A DNA stretch of 64,000 nt from Paenibacillus sp. RC67 (GCF_030020805.1 NZ_CP125098.1:1220001-1284000); one strand, 5' to 3'; numbered from the stretch's first letter, positions 1 through 9,230 are shown. Made by a program: numbers and translations. The notes: generated from the letters alone by a model not told the origin.

Positions 1-98
1 GCTATCAGTCAGGCGAGATTTTGTTGAATTTCAATCATTGACGAATAAATCGATTGTTTGTATAGTAAGTATTACACTAACTACTAATAAGGAGTCTT

Positions 99-914
99 AT
101 GGACGACATCTATAAAGAGCTTCAGAAATTAGGCTTTTCTCAATATGAGTGTAAGGCTTATGTTGGGCTGCTAAAAAACTCGCCCATTACCGGTTATGAA
201 ATCAGTAAACGGTCGGGTGTACCACGTTCTATGATTTATGAGGTTATAGGCAAGCTGTTAGATAAAGGGGCCGTCTATACGGTGCCTTCCGAGCCAGTAA
301 CCTATGCTCCCTTACCCGCTAAAGAATTAATAAACCGGTTAAGGAGCACATTCGAGCAGTCCTTTGATTATCTCGAGAAAAATCTCTCTGCGCTTGAAAG
401 CGAACAGGAGATCGATGTTATTCGGCGCATCAGCAGTGATGAGCTTGTCATTGCTGAAATGATCGACATGATAGGCAAAGCGGATAAAGAGCTGTGGATT
501 TCGATCTGGGAGCCTCAAGTTCCTGCTATTAAAGAGGCCGTAGACCGCCGCGTAACCGAAGGGTTGGATGTTTTCTCTTGCGTGTTCGGAGCACCGGGTA
601 CTAAATTAGGGACCACAACTCATCATAACTATATGGCTCCGGAATTTCCCGAGCAGCGGGCGAATGGACATCTGACAGTTGTTACACGAGATCATGAAGA
701 AGTGCTTATTGCCAATTTTAACCCGAGTTCCGCCGCAACCGCTTGGGCAGTTAAAACACAAGATCCTGTTCTGGTTTTAGTGGCTATTGAGTACATAAGA
801 CATGACATTATGTTTGCAGAAGTGGCGACTCATTTTGGACCGGACAAATTCAAAGATTTCTGGACTAATCGCCCTGATTTATATCATGTGGTGACTGGGA
901 AAAGATTTAAGTAA
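99..914 (+). CDS. TrmB-family transcriptional regulator
   Basis: This 271-aa protein has an N-terminal winged helix-turn-helix (about residues 5-75, with the recognition-helix region ISKRSGVPRSMIYEVIGKL) followed by a coiled segment (75-105) and a C-terminal phospholipase-D-like TrmB effector domain (about 110-265). TrmB-like proteins are cytoplasmic regulators whose C-terminal domain often binds a small ligand, classically sugars. The ATG is preceded by TAAGGAGTC with good spacing. The gene is followed by a hairpin terminator and then by azlCD in the same direction, so control of the exporter is a reasonable inference but not shown. A 10-nt element upstream (77-86) recurs in inverted orientation upstream of azlC (996-1005). 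Family assignment is firm and the ligand is unknown. Confidence 0.85.
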   Translation: MDDIYKELQKLGFSQYECKAYVGLLKNSPITGYEISKRSGVPRSMIYEVIGKLLDKGAVYTVPSEPVTYAPLPAKELINRLRSTFEQSFDYLEKNLSALESEQEIDVIRRISSDELVIAEMIDMIGKADKELWISIWEPQVPAIKEAVDRRVTEGLDVFSCVFGAPGTKLGTTTHHNYMAPEFPEQRANGHLTVVTRDHEEVLIANFNPSSAATAWAVKTQDPVLVLVAIEYIRHDIMFAEVATHFGPDKFKDFWTNRPDLYHVVTGKRFK

Positions 915-954
915 TATAATGCGTTGATTATGATGTTTGAGTTCTTATCAAGCT

Positions 955-985
955 GCGGTTCAAATCATTGAACCGTATTTTCTTT
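955..985 (+). terminator. Rho-independent terminator after the TrmB-like gene
   Basis: An 8-bp perfect stem (CGGTTCAA / TTGAACCG, 956-975) with an ATCA loop is followed by TATTTTCTTT. It separates the regulator transcript from azlCD, which therefore probably has its own promoter between about 985 and 1054. Confidence 0.65.
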
Positions 986-1054
986 CGGATTTTTATAGTA
1001 GTTAGCTGAATAACTTCTGTTATTCAAATTATGTACAGCGAAGAAGGGACGTCA

Positions 1055-1789
1055 ATGAGTACCAAACCTATCCATGCACCAACCGTTTTGTCGCAAAAGA
1101 ATGAAGAAAGCTTTCTACAAGGGGTGAAGGACTGTCTTCCGACCTTGCTAGGCTATATCAGTATCGGTGTCGCCGCGGGGGTTGTGATGACCACAGCAGG
1201 GCTGAGCATTTCGGAAATAACGCTGTTCTGCTTGCTTCTTTACGCTGGCTCCGCTCAGTTCATTGCCGTAGGGATGATAGCCTCCAGCAGCTCGATTACG
1301 GCAATCGCTATAACTACTTTTTTCGTCAATGCCCGTTATATTTTACTGAGTGCGGCGTTATCCCCGTACTTTAAGCATTTGTCCTCATTCAAGAATCTTC
1401 TGGTCGGTACACTGCTTTCTGATGAAACATTTGGCGTTGCCATGAACAAGGCTGTCAAGACCAAAGAAATTAACGAGAAATGGATGCACGGCTTGAATCT
1501 AACTGCCTATCTGGGGTGGTGGGGTGCTAATCTGATCGGTGCATTTTTGGGGCAATGGATTTCGAATCCTGAGCAGTGGGGTCTTGATTTTGCTTTGGTC
1601 GGCATGTTTATCGGACTTCTAGTGCTTTCCATGGTCGGCAGAAATAACATTAGACGGGATCTCATTGTCGGTATCATTGCTCTTGCAGTGGGGGTGGGAA
1701 GCACCTTCATCGTCTCGGGAAGTCTCGGAATTATTGTTGCGACCGTTGTTGCAGCTACGGTAGGAATGGTGATGGAAAAATGGAAATAA
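1055..1789 (+). CDS. azlC: AzlC-family branched-chain amino acid exporter, large subunit
   Basis: The protein is a polytopic membrane protein of the AzlC family, which with AzlD exports branched-chain amino acids or their analogues from the cytoplasm. Hydrophobic segments alternate through the whole length, and the family-typical stretches near LCLLLYAGSAQFIAVGM and FVNARYILLSAALSPYFK are visible. An ATG at 1031 opens the frame, but the ATG at 1055 is preceded by GAAGAAGGGACGTCA and gives the usual family N-terminus, so I chose it (244 aa). The stop overlaps the start of azlD by 10 nt, which implies translational coupling. Confidence 0.9.
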   Translation: MSTKPIHAPTVLSQKNEESFLQGVKDCLPTLLGYISIGVAAGVVMTTAGLSISEITLFCLLLYAGSAQFIAVGMIASSSSITAIAITTFFVNARYILLSAALSPYFKHLSSFKNLLVGTLLSDETFGVAMNKAVKTKEINEKWMHGLNLTAYLGWWGANLIGAFLGQWISNPEQWGLDFALVGMFIGLLVLSMVGRNNIRRDLIVGIIALAVGVGSTFIVSGSLGIIVATVVAATVGMVMEKWK

Positions 1790-2106
1790 GATGGTACGTC
1801 TTATTAGTTATAATAGCGGCTACGGTGGTGACGATGATTCCCAGAGTCGTACCGTTAATGGTCCTTAGTCGCTTTGAACTGCCAGCGTGGGCCATGCGAT
1901 GGTTGAATTACGTACCGATAGCGGTTATGGCCGCGTTAATAGGTCAGGAGCTGTTTGTACATGATGGAACCATCCCGCCTATATCCAAAAATTTTGAGCT
2001 ATGGGCAGCTATTCCCAGCTTCATCATTGCCGTCTTAACCCGCAGCATATTGGGGACTGTGCTATCTGGAGTGGTTGTGTTAATGGTTTTGCGGAATTTT
2101 TTCTAA
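1780..2106 (+). CDS. azlD: AzlD-family branched-chain amino acid exporter, small subunit
   Basis: This is a 108-aa protein with four hydrophobic segments, typical of AzlD, the small partner of AzlC. The family-like stretch around AMRWLNYVPIAVMAALIGQE is visible in the middle. It starts inside the last codons of azlC (ATGGAAATAAG), so the two are translated together. A strong terminator hairpin follows immediately, closing the two-gene operon. Confidence 0.9.
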   Translation: MEIRWYVLLVIIAATVVTMIPRVVPLMVLSRFELPAWAMRWLNYVPIAVMAALIGQELFVHDGTIPPISKNFELWAAIPSFIIAVLTRSILGTVLSGVVVLMVLRNFF

Positions 2107-2114
2107 ACGAGCAC

Positions 2115-2145
2115 AAAAAGACACCGAAAAGGTGTCTTTTTGTCT
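2115..2145 (+). terminator. Rho-independent terminator of azlCD
   Basis: An 11-bp perfect stem (AAAAAGACACC / GGTGTCTTTTT) with a GAAAA loop, where the T-run doubles as part of the 3' arm. It looks able to work in either direction. Confidence 0.85.
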
Positions 2146-2432
2146 ATAGAAGGAGGCGAGGGGATTAGCGAAATTACGATACTATTTAAATATTGATATA
2201 TTGATATAAATATTCTTAGATTGATATGGCTATTTTTTAATACTAATATATGAATGTAGTTCCAGTAGACGGAGCAGCTTGATCGTTTCACATTCATAAA
2301 TGGATGGATAAGGTCCCATGCTGAAAAGGTTATCCAATCTATGTAAACGCTTACCTGTCTATAACTTGGTGAAGGAGGTCAAATCTCTCTTAAGATAATA
2401 AAATCCCAGTCAAACAGCAAATACTCCAGCCG
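2146..2432 (+). other. AT-rich region upstream of the 1599-aa surface protein
   Basis: The stretch has several TTGATAT-like repeats (about 2190-2230) but no clear promoter pair. It holds a cre-like site (2342-2355). A full Shine-Dalgarno sequence GAAGGAGGTC sits at 2371-2380, yet no ATG, GTG or TTG follows at normal spacing. In the frame of the downstream gene a TAA stop lies at 2391-2393. Confidence 0.5.
2342..2355 (+). promoter_or_regulatory. cre-like catabolite control site
   Basis: TGTAAACGCTTACC matches the Bacillus cre consensus TGWAARCGYTWNCW at all positions but the last. It lies about 90 bp before the start of a multidomain carbohydrate-related surface protein, consistent with CcpA repression. 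This is by consensus match only. Confidence 0.6.
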
Positions 2433-5400
2433 ATGGAGGGACACAAAGAGGGTATTCCTATTCTAATAACAATCGGAACTTTAATGGGCGTTCTGGCTTT
2501 TGGTGTATTTATGATTGTAAGAAAACATCACTTTTTTGCTTTGCAAAAAAAACATATCCTGCTAAGTGTACTGGTGGGCAGCTCCATCGGACTATTTTCG
2601 AACACTCAGGCTTTAGCAGGATCCATGGTGCTCGATAGCTTTGATGGCCCTGTAACTCAGAACGAAATTGATTCCTTCAAAGCATATATTCAAACGGTTG
2701 AGCCTGTAGTATGGGGGCCAAATACAAGTAACATGCAGAGTGAGTATGCCCAAGGCACTAGTGGTGAGAACATCAAGGCGTTGGGGCTCATGTATGAAAT
2801 AACGGGTGACACGGAGATCCTTGATCGGATGATCTACTTCGTTGATGTACTCTTATCTCAACGCAATGACATCCTACCAGCTCCATACGGACAGAAAACC
2901 GTGTGGACTAACACTATCGCTCCTGTATGGCCAGGGACTAGTACGGACGGGATCGCATCTGCCGATTCGGCGAATGGCGACTCTATCGGCCATATGGCCT
3001 ACTGCGCCAGACTAATTCTTCAGACACCATGGATTTTAGACACGATGGTTCCTAATGGCGATAAGTATGGACACGGAAAGACCTATAGAGAACGTGCGGC
3101 AACTTTCGTAAAAGAGGCTGATTATGTAGTCAGCGAATTTTTATTCCCATCGCTTCTAGATCTATCGAGAGATAATAAATACTACTTCTCTACGCAATCA
3201 CCTTATATGAGCGGTGGCATTATGCCGTGGAATCAGCAGATGATGATGTCCTACGGCTTGCAAAACTTGGCAGCTGCACATGAGATTAGTGGAGATAACG
3301 CGTCTCTTGTTGCTCGATACGATGATATCGTTCAAACAAACCTCGATTGGTTTTTTAATGATGATACCGCCAAAAAAACGGATACCAGTAAGAAAGGGAA
3401 CCCAATTTATAACTGGGGTTATAATCCGACATTATTGGGAGGAGAAGATTCCAACCATGCTAGCTTGGATGTAGCTGGTTTTTACCGGGCGCACTTAATT
3501 AGCCGCTATGGTATAACGGAAGAAATGTTGAAGCCCTTTGCCAACATGTATGCAGATGTAATGATGAGGGGACCCAATGATTTTGCAGGTCGTGTTGATG
3601 GAACCGATGGAACAGGGCATGGCGCTCCCACCACGAGTGCTCGGAATGGCAATCTTTTCTTGGCCGCTCTTCGTCCAGATATGTATGATGCATTGGCAAA
3701 TTCCGTTATGACAAGCAAATCTAGTACAAGCATGGCTACGTTCTCAAGGTTAGTATGGGCCAAAAATAAACTAAGCAATAACAGTGATACTCAAGCTCCT
3801 ACGTCACCAACGAATCTGAAGGCTACAGCCGCATCAAGCAGTCAAATTAATCTAAGTTGGACGGCTTCAACAGATAATGTGATCGTAAGAGCCTACAATA
3901 TATATCGGAACGGAACGTTAGTCGGGACTTCAACGACAACTTCTTACAGCGATAAGGGTCTTACTGCTGAAACTGCATACAGCTACACAGTGAAAGCGAA
4001 GGACGCAGCGGGCAACATTTCGGAAGCTAGCAGCACAGTCATTGAAACCACTTGGGATATCCATCGCCGTGATACCGAAGCGCCGACAGCGCCGACCCAT
4101 TTGAAGGGTACGGCTATTTCGAACAGTCAAATTAATTTGAGCTGGACAGCTTCAACAGATAATGTGGGTGTAACGGGCTATGATGTGTATCGGGGCCTCA
4201 CGAAAGTCGCAACGGTAACCACGACGACATATAGCGATACAGGACTTCAAGGCGGAACTACTTATGATTATTATATTAAAGCAAAGGATTTAGAAGGTAA
4301 CGTATCGCCTGCAAGCAATGCAATTAGTGTAACAACTTTAGTCAATTTAGCTCTAGGTAAGCCATCCAATGCGTACTTTGCTTCATCCCAGTGGAATGCA
4401 ACCTATACTGCAAGCAAAGCTTTTGACGGAACTACTATATCCAGTCGCTGGTCATCAGCAAAAGGTTTAACGAAGGATCAGTTTCTCGGAGTTAATTTTG
4501 GTGCCCCCACCAAGTACAATCAGGTGGTCATTAAAGAAGTTTCATTCCCGAGAATAACGTCTTATAAGCTTCAGTATTCTAACGATGATATTACCTACAT
4601 GGATATTGAGGAGATGACAGGTACAACGATTGGTGCCAATAGAACGCTCATTTTCGCTCCAGTTACTTCCCAGTATTTTCGACTGTTTATGATGAGCACC
4701 AGCAGTAATGAACCTTCTATCGATGAAATGGAAGTTTACTATATTACTGGCGGTACAGCACCTAGTGCGGCACCTACAGGTTTGACCGCAACAGCAGGCG
4801 ATGGGAAAGTGGCACTGACATGGAACACAGTCACTGGGGCGACCTACTACAATGTGAAGCGCAGTACGGCAGCAAATGGAACGTACACAACGGTGGGGCT
4901 GCAATTAAACACGAATAGCTTCTCAGATGGGAGTGCATTAAACGGAACAACCTACTACTATACCGTCACAGCCGGCAACATCAGAGGCGAAAGTGCAGTA
5001 GCAGGGCCGGTTAACGCAGCACCTAAGGCTCCGATCAAAGCGCCTACCGCTGCACCAACAGGTTTGATCGCCACAGCGGGCGATGGAAAAGTGGCACTTA
5101 CCTGGGACACGGTCGCTGGAGCGACCTACTTCTACAACGTAAGTCGCAGTACCGCGATAAACGGTGAGTACAAAGAAATTGGTTTTGAATTAGATACGAA
5201 CAGCTATGTGGATTCTAGTGTACAAAATGGAACCACTTACTACTATAAGGTTACAGCTGGTAACGAAGCAGGTGAAAGCCCAGCAACAGAGTCCGTTAGT
5301 GCGACGCCAATGGCTGCAATTCAAGTACCTGGCGCAGCACCTACAGGTCTGACTGCAACAGCAGGTGATGGTAAGGTAGCACTGACATGGAACACGGTCA

Positions 5401-7232
5401 CTGGAGCGACCTACTACAACGTGAAACGCAGTGTAACGGTAAACGGAACATTCACAACTGTTGGTGATCGGTTGGGTACAAGCAGCTACACGGATGCGGT
5501 TGTACAAAACGGAACCACTTACAACTATAAGGTTACAGCTGGCAACGAAGCAGGTGAAGGCCCAGTGACAGAGTTCGTTAGTGCGACGCCAATGGCTGCA
5601 ATTCAAGTCCCTGGTGCAGCACCTACAGGTCTGACCGCAGCAGCAGGTGATGGTAAGGTAGCACTGACATGGAACACGGTCACTGGAGCGACCTACTACA
5701 ACGTGAAGCGCAGTGCAACGTTAAATGGAACACACATAATCGTCGGTGACCGGTTAGGTACAAGCAGCTACACGGATGCGGTTGTACAAAACGGAACCAC
5801 TTACTATTATAAGGTTACAGCTGGTAACGAAGCAGGTGAAGGCCCAGCGACAGAGTCCGTTAGTGCGACGCCAATGGCTTCGATCACAATATCTCCGGTA
5901 TTGACCTTAGGCAGCACAGTGATACAGGAAGCTTTAGCCAATGATGGTAGTATTGCAGCAACCCAAGTAGTGACATTGACTAACGGCACGTTTATTGAAA
6001 ATCTGAGCAGTGGGGTAACTGTCAATAATCTGCCAGCCGGATTAGGTATTAGTGTAACGAGAAACACTTATACGCAGTTGACGATTTCATTCACTGGCAA
6101 AGCGATGAATCATGCATCAGCAAACAATGCAGCTAACGCTAGTGTCACGGTGGATCAGGCGCATATCGTCGGAGCGACAGGACCGGTAACGTCGGGAATG
6201 TTCTCCTTTGCATTCGCTGATCCAGAATCAGGAGGCAGAAGAGGAGGCTACTCTTCTGCCTCAGGACCAGCAGCAGCACCAAACAAAGCGGATGTGGATG
6301 TGACGATTCAGAAAGGCGCCGAGCTGGTCATTAAAGACGTTGTCAAACTGTTAGTTCCAGCAGGTGCGGTACCAGCGGACGGTAAAATTTTCGTGGCGAT
6401 AGTAGCTGCAGATCAGGTACCAGCTGTAGGTACGCTTCGAGCGTTGAGTCAGGTGCTTGAGTTTACGAGTACGACCGGTAATACGTTTAGCAAACCCTTA
6501 GAAATAACATTCCAATATGATGGGACGCAAATTTCTAAAGGAAATAAGGCTGCGATATATTACTACAACGAGCGGGAAAAACGATGGGTTTATCTTGGAG
6601 GAACGGTGAATGGTGATGGGACGATAACCGTAAAAGTTAATCATTTCACGAAATTTGCCGTATATGAATACCAGCCGGTCTTGTTTTCTGATTTGACGGG
6701 ACATTGGGTAGCGCCATTTACCGATCGGTTAATTGGCATGAAAGTAATTCAAGGTTATTCGGATCAGACCTTCCATCCGGAAGAGACGATAACCCGCGCG
6801 CAGTTTGCAAAAATGATGACGGAAGCTTTGGGCTTACAAGGCGTGAATGGCAGCACCCGTTTTGCCGACGACAATGAAATCCCTTCATGGGCCAAGGAAG
6901 CGGTGAATGCTGCGATGAAAGCAGGCCTCATCCAAGGCTACGAGGAGAACGGGAAATCTTTGTTTAAGGCGAATCAAACGATCACTAGAGCCGAAATGTC
7001 GACAATTATCGCAAATGCACTAAAATCGTATGCCGTAAAAGCGGGCAAGGAAACCGTTCATTTTAAAGATGCTTCCAGCATTCCGGCATGGGCTCAACCA
7101 TCAGTAGATTTCGCTGCATCTTTAAGTATATTGAACGGATACGAGGATGGTACATTCCGTCCAAGTGGAGTGGCAACGCGAGCCGAAGCGGCGTCGATGA
7201 TTTTCAAGCTGTTAGAGCCATTGAATATCTAA
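2433..7232 (+). CDS. Large SLH-anchored multidomain protein (alpha-helical N-domain, FN3, CBM32-like)
   Basis: A 1599-aa exported protein. The N-terminus has two hydrophobic segments, and from the Met at residue 27 the sequence alone reads as a signal peptide ending near ALA-G (residue 63). Residues about 65-450 are helix-rich and resemble a toroid-type carbohydrate-active fold, but I cannot name a family or catalytic pair. Then come two FN3 domains (about 453-640), a discoidin/CBM32-like domain starting NLALGKPS (about 637-771), four closely related FN3 repeats (about 780-1150), a region with a ZU5-like look (about 1275-1410) and three SLH domains (1418-1599, with ITRAQF, ITRAEM and ATRAEA cores). 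SLH domains bind pyruvylated secondary wall polymer, so the protein should be displayed on the cell wall. The start is uncertain because no good ribosome site precedes ATG 2433. Confidence 0.8.
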   Translation: MEGHKEGIPILITIGTLMGVLAFGVFMIVRKHHFFALQKKHILLSVLVGSSIGLFSNTQALAGSMVLDSFDGPVTQNEIDSFKAYIQTVEPVVWGPNTSNMQSEYAQGTSGENIKALGLMYEITGDTEILDRMIYFVDVLLSQRNDILPAPYGQKTVWTNTIAPVWPGTSTDGIASADSANGDSIGHMAYCARLILQTPWILDTMVPNGDKYGHGKTYRERAATFVKEADYVVSEFLFPSLLDLSRDNKYYFSTQSPYMSGGIMPWNQQMMMSYGLQNLAAAHEISGDNASLVARYDDIVQTNLDWFFNDDTAKKTDTSKKGNPIYNWGYNPTLLGGEDSNHASLDVAGFYRAHLISRYGITEEMLKPFANMYADVMMRGPNDFAGRVDGTDGTGHGAPTTSARNGNLFLAALRPDMYDALANSVMTSKSSTSMATFSRLVWAKNKLSNNSDTQAPTSPTNLKATAASSSQINLSWTASTDNVIVRAYNIYRNGTLVGTSTTTSYSDKGLTAETAYSYTVKAKDAAGNISEASSTVIETTWDIHRRDTEAPTAPTHLKGTAISNSQINLSWTASTDNVGVTGYDVYRGLTKVATVTTTTYSDTGLQGGTTYDYYIKAKDLEGNVSPASNAISVTTLVNLALGKPSNAYFASSQWNATYTASKAFDGTTISSRWSSAKGLTKDQFLGVNFGAPTKYNQVVIKEVSFPRITSYKLQYSNDDITYMDIEEMTGTTIGANRTLIFAPVTSQYFRLFMMSTSSNEPSIDEMEVYYITGGTAPSAAPTGLTATAGDGKVALTWNTVTGATYYNVKRSTAANGTYTTVGLQLNTNSFSDGSALNGTTYYYTVTAGNIRGESAVAGPVNAAPKAPIKAPTAAPTGLIATAGDGKVALTWDTVAGATYFYNVSRSTAINGEYKEIGFELDTNSYVDSSVQNGTTYYYKVTAGNEAGESPATESVSATPMAAIQVPGAAPTGLTATAGDGKVALTWNTVTGATYYNVKRSVTVNGTFTTVGDRLGTSSYTDAVVQNGTTYNYKVTAGNEAGEGPVTEFVSATPMAAIQVPGAAPTGLTAAAGDGKVALTWNTVTGATYYNVKRSATLNGTHIIVGDRLGTSSYTDAVVQNGTTYYYKVTAGNEAGEGPATESVSATPMASITISPVLTLGSTVIQEALANDGSIAATQVVTLTNGTFIENLSSGVTVNNLPAGLGISVTRNTYTQLTISFTGKAMNHASANNAANASVTVDQAHIVGATGPVTSGMFSFAFADPESGGRRGGYSSASGPAAAPNKADVDVTIQKGAELVIKDVVKLLVPAGAVPADGKIFVAIVAADQVPAVGTLRALSQVLEFTSTTGNTFSKPLEITFQYDGTQISKGNKAAIYYYNEREKRWVYLGGTVNGDGTITVKVNHFTKFAVYEYQPVLFSDLTGHWVAPFTDRLIGMKVIQGYSDQTFHPEETITRAQFAKMMTEALGLQGVNGSTRFADDNEIPSWAKEAVNAAMKAGLIQGYEENGKSLFKANQTITRAEMSTIIANALKSYAVKAGKETVHFKDASSIPAWAQPSVDFAASLSILNGYEDGTFRPSGVATRAEAASMIFKLLEPLNI
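4770..5880 (+). repeat. Tandem FN3-coding repeats (four units)
   Basis: Four consecutive FN3 modules begin near 4770, 5052, 5337 and 5619, a period of 282-285 nt. The third and fourth are nearly identical at the DNA level across long stretches, which suggests recent duplication or gene conversion. Each unit carries the pattern APTGL-A-AGDGKVALTW. Confidence 0.85.
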
Positions 7233-7310
7233 GTCTGTATAAGTGAGTTTTCGAGCGACCACTATGCAGCGCTGTAACGCGCACTTGGAACTCGCGCGCG
7301 TTGCAAAATT

Positions 7311-7345
7311 AAGGACATCCACCATAATAGTGGGTGTCCTTTTGC
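7311..7345 (+). terminator. Rho-independent terminator after the 1599-aa protein
   Basis: A 12-bp stem with one G-T wobble (AAGGACATCCAC / GTGGGTGTCCTT) and a short loop, followed by a T-rich run. Confidence 0.85.
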
Positions 7346-7624
7346 TTTTGCTGAATAGAAAATTCAGACTGCGGAGCTCTCAGCTCCTGTAGAGCACGGT
7401 TTGGCTATCAGGTTGCCTTGGAAATGAGCTGCGGACCGTTTTCAGGAGATTCCCGCGAATATCATATGAGAAAGAAGTTCTTCATATCATCTCCATGAGG
7501 GTTTATGAAAACTAAGTCTTGCGAAAGATGCACCTATTCCTTTTTTATGATATTATAAATTAGTTATACGAACATGTGTTTGTTAATATGGCAGCAACTT
7601 AGAACAATCGGAGGGTAGATCATT
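7346..7624 (+). other. Intergenic region before the YdjM-like gene
   Basis: No ORF with a ribosome site is visible. The 3' part is AT-rich with TATTATAAAT (7551-7560) as a possible -10 region just upstream of the LexA-like box. I saw nothing else. Confidence 0.4.
7569..7582 (+). promoter_or_regulatory. LexA (DinR) box-like operator
   Basis: CGAACATGTGTTTG matches the Firmicutes LexA consensus CGAACRNRYGTTYC at 13 of 14 positions and is nearly symmetric. It lies between an AT-rich -10-like element and the start of the YdjM-like gene, where bound LexA would block transcription. E. coli ydjM is a known LexA target, which adds weight. Confidence 0.65.
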
Positions 7625-8125
7625 ATGCTTCAACGAACACATGGGGTGGCCGGAGTCGTAGCCGCGGAATGTGTGCTGCAGTACTTCCATGTTCCGCTTT
7701 GGTCATGGGAGACAGCGGGTGCCGTCCTGCTAGGCTGTTTTGCAGGACCGCTTGCCGATATCGATAAGCCGGGATCGGTCATGGCCAAATTATTATTTCC
7801 ATTATCCGCATTACTGAAAGTACTGAAGATTCGTCATCGTACTTTGACTCATTCCATTATTTTTATGGTATTGATTGCAATGGCGGCAAAGGCAATGAAT
7901 CCGCTATACTATTGGACGTTTCTATTGGCATACGCCTCTCATCCATTCATCGATTTATTCAATGAGCAGGGAGTAGCGCTGCTGTGGCCCATCCGTAAGA
8001 AGATTAGGCTGCTCCCCAAATTTCTTGCTATTGATACAGGGTCGCGTTCTGAGGACGTGTTTCGTATCGTACTTGTCTGCCTGGGCCTTTGGCTGCTCAT
8101 TCGCTACACCCTTGCCGGGATGTGA
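7625..8125 (+). CDS. YdjM-like membrane-bound metal-dependent hydrolase
   Basis: A 166-aa integral membrane protein of the YdjM family. The conserved GPLADIDKPGS motif (about residues 42-52) and HRTLTHS motif (about 74-80) supply acidic and histidine residues thought to bind metal, and three or more hydrophobic segments flank them. Bacterial members are usually annotated as LexA-regulated inner-membrane putative hydrolases whose substrate is unknown. The start is supported by GGAGGGTAGATCATT before the ATG. It is a single-gene transcript, with a LexA-like box upstream and a hairpin after the stop. Confidence 0.85.
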   Translation: MLQRTHGVAGVVAAECVLQYFHVPLWSWETAGAVLLGCFAGPLADIDKPGSVMAKLLFPLSALLKVLKIRHRTLTHSIIFMVLIAMAAKAMNPLYYWTFLLAYASHPFIDLFNEQGVALLWPIRKKIRLLPKFLAIDTGSRSEDVFRIVLVCLGLWLLIRYTLAGM

Positions 8126-8133
8126 TTAATGGA

Positions 8134-8166
8134 AGAGCTCCGTATCCTGAGAGGGTGCGGAGCTCT
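8134..8166. terminator. Hairpin between convergent genes
   Basis: A 9-bp perfect stem (AGAGCTCCG / CGGAGCTCT) between the stops of the YdjM-like gene and the metallo-hydrolase. The T-run is weak on either side, so the terminator call is tentative. Confidence 0.5.
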
Positions 8167-8176
8167 ATTCCGTTCA

Positions 8177-9121
8177 TTATCCTATGTTCCCCAGGTCAAA
8201 TTCTGTCAAATCTCTCCCAACGGTAATAGGACCGGAGTAAATCTCTTTCATACCTTGAATATAAGCTTCTTCGGCTTCCTTGGTCTTGGCCGGAGCGGGA
8301 ATGTGATGGGTGAGCAGCAGATGCTTTGCTCCCGCGCGCTGTGCGATTTCCGCCGCCTGAAGCGTAGTTGTATGATACTTGGCGGGATTGTTCAAACCGA
8401 CGGCTTCCTCAGGATACATACCGATTAAGGCATCCAGCCACTCTTTATTGTATGCTTCGTGTACTAGCAAATCTACATTTTGCGCATGGCGGATCATGTT
8501 GTCTACAGGAATGGTATCTCCGGATATGATAGCCGATTTGCCGTTGTATTCGAACTTATATGCAATGGCAGGATATACAGGCCGGTGATCGACCTCAAAG
8601 GCGGTAATGCGGATGCCGTCCTTATCATAAACGACCCCCTCATTGCATTCATGATATTCGATTCGGGAGCCATCAAAGGCAGATTTATTATAGTTTATGC
8701 GCAGATTGACATCAAAAGCGAACGATTCTTGCATTTTTCCAATAATGTCTTTCGTTGTTTCAGGTCCGTACACCTGCATGGGAACCGTGCGATTCGGGAA
8801 TACGGCTCCAGGGATGACGTGTGTTCTCCAGCTGCTGATAAACACATCGAAGAATCCTGAGTTGTGATCGCTGTGATGATGCGTAAACAGTACGTCCGAT
8901 ATTCTTTGCGGCATGATCCCTGCCAGAAGCAGTTGATTGACCGTTCCGGCACCGCAATCGACCAGGAAAACCTTGGATCCGGCCAATACGGCCACTCCAG
9001 GCTTGGATACGCCGTAGACGGCTCGTGGTGAACCAGTGCCTAACAGTACAACCTTTAGATCGGAGTGGAAATCCGGTAGTAATTTTTCTTGACCTTGTAT
9101 AAGCTGGTCCAATGATTGCAT
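8177..9121 (-). CDS. MBL-fold metallo-hydrolase (RNase Z-like)
   Basis: A 314-aa metallo-beta-lactamase-fold protein. The signature THHHSDHN (about residues 80-87) supplies the zinc ligands, with further ligands in SGDT (about 201-204) and LLTHH (about 268-272). The arrangement resembles RNase Z/ElaC and arylsulfatase-like enzymes, but the protein lacks enough tRNase-specific features to call it that. It probably hydrolyses a phosphodiester or ester in the cytoplasm; no signal peptide is visible. Start supported by GAGGAGAAAAGTTTA before the ATG. It converges with the YdjM-like gene. Confidence 0.85.
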   Translation of the reverse strand: MQSLDQLIQGQEKLLPDFHSDLKVVLLGTGSPRAVYGVSKPGVAVLAGSKVFLVDCGAGTVNQLLLAGIMPQRISDVLFTHHHSDHNSGFFDVFISSWRTHVIPGAVFPNRTVPMQVYGPETTKDIIGKMQESFAFDVNLRINYNKSAFDGSRIEYHECNEGVVYDKDGIRITAFEVDHRPVYPAIAYKFEYNGKSAIISGDTIPVDNMIRHAQNVDLLVHEAYNKEWLDALIGMYPEEAVGLNNPAKYHTTTLQAAEIAQRAGAKHLLLTHHIPAPAKTKEAEEAYIQGMKEIYSGPITVGRDLTEFDLGNIG

Positions 9122-9230
9122 TAAACTTTTCTCCTCTCAGCTAAGGGGCTTGGCCGAAGTAACTCGGAAACTTTTTGACACCTGTATAATACCATAATTC
9201 CCATTGATTTAATATGAATAATATTCGATG

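Noticed and set aside
8177-9121. RNase Z (tRNA 3' endonuclease)
   Set aside because: The metal motifs fit the wider MBL fold, but family-specific exosite features are not evident.
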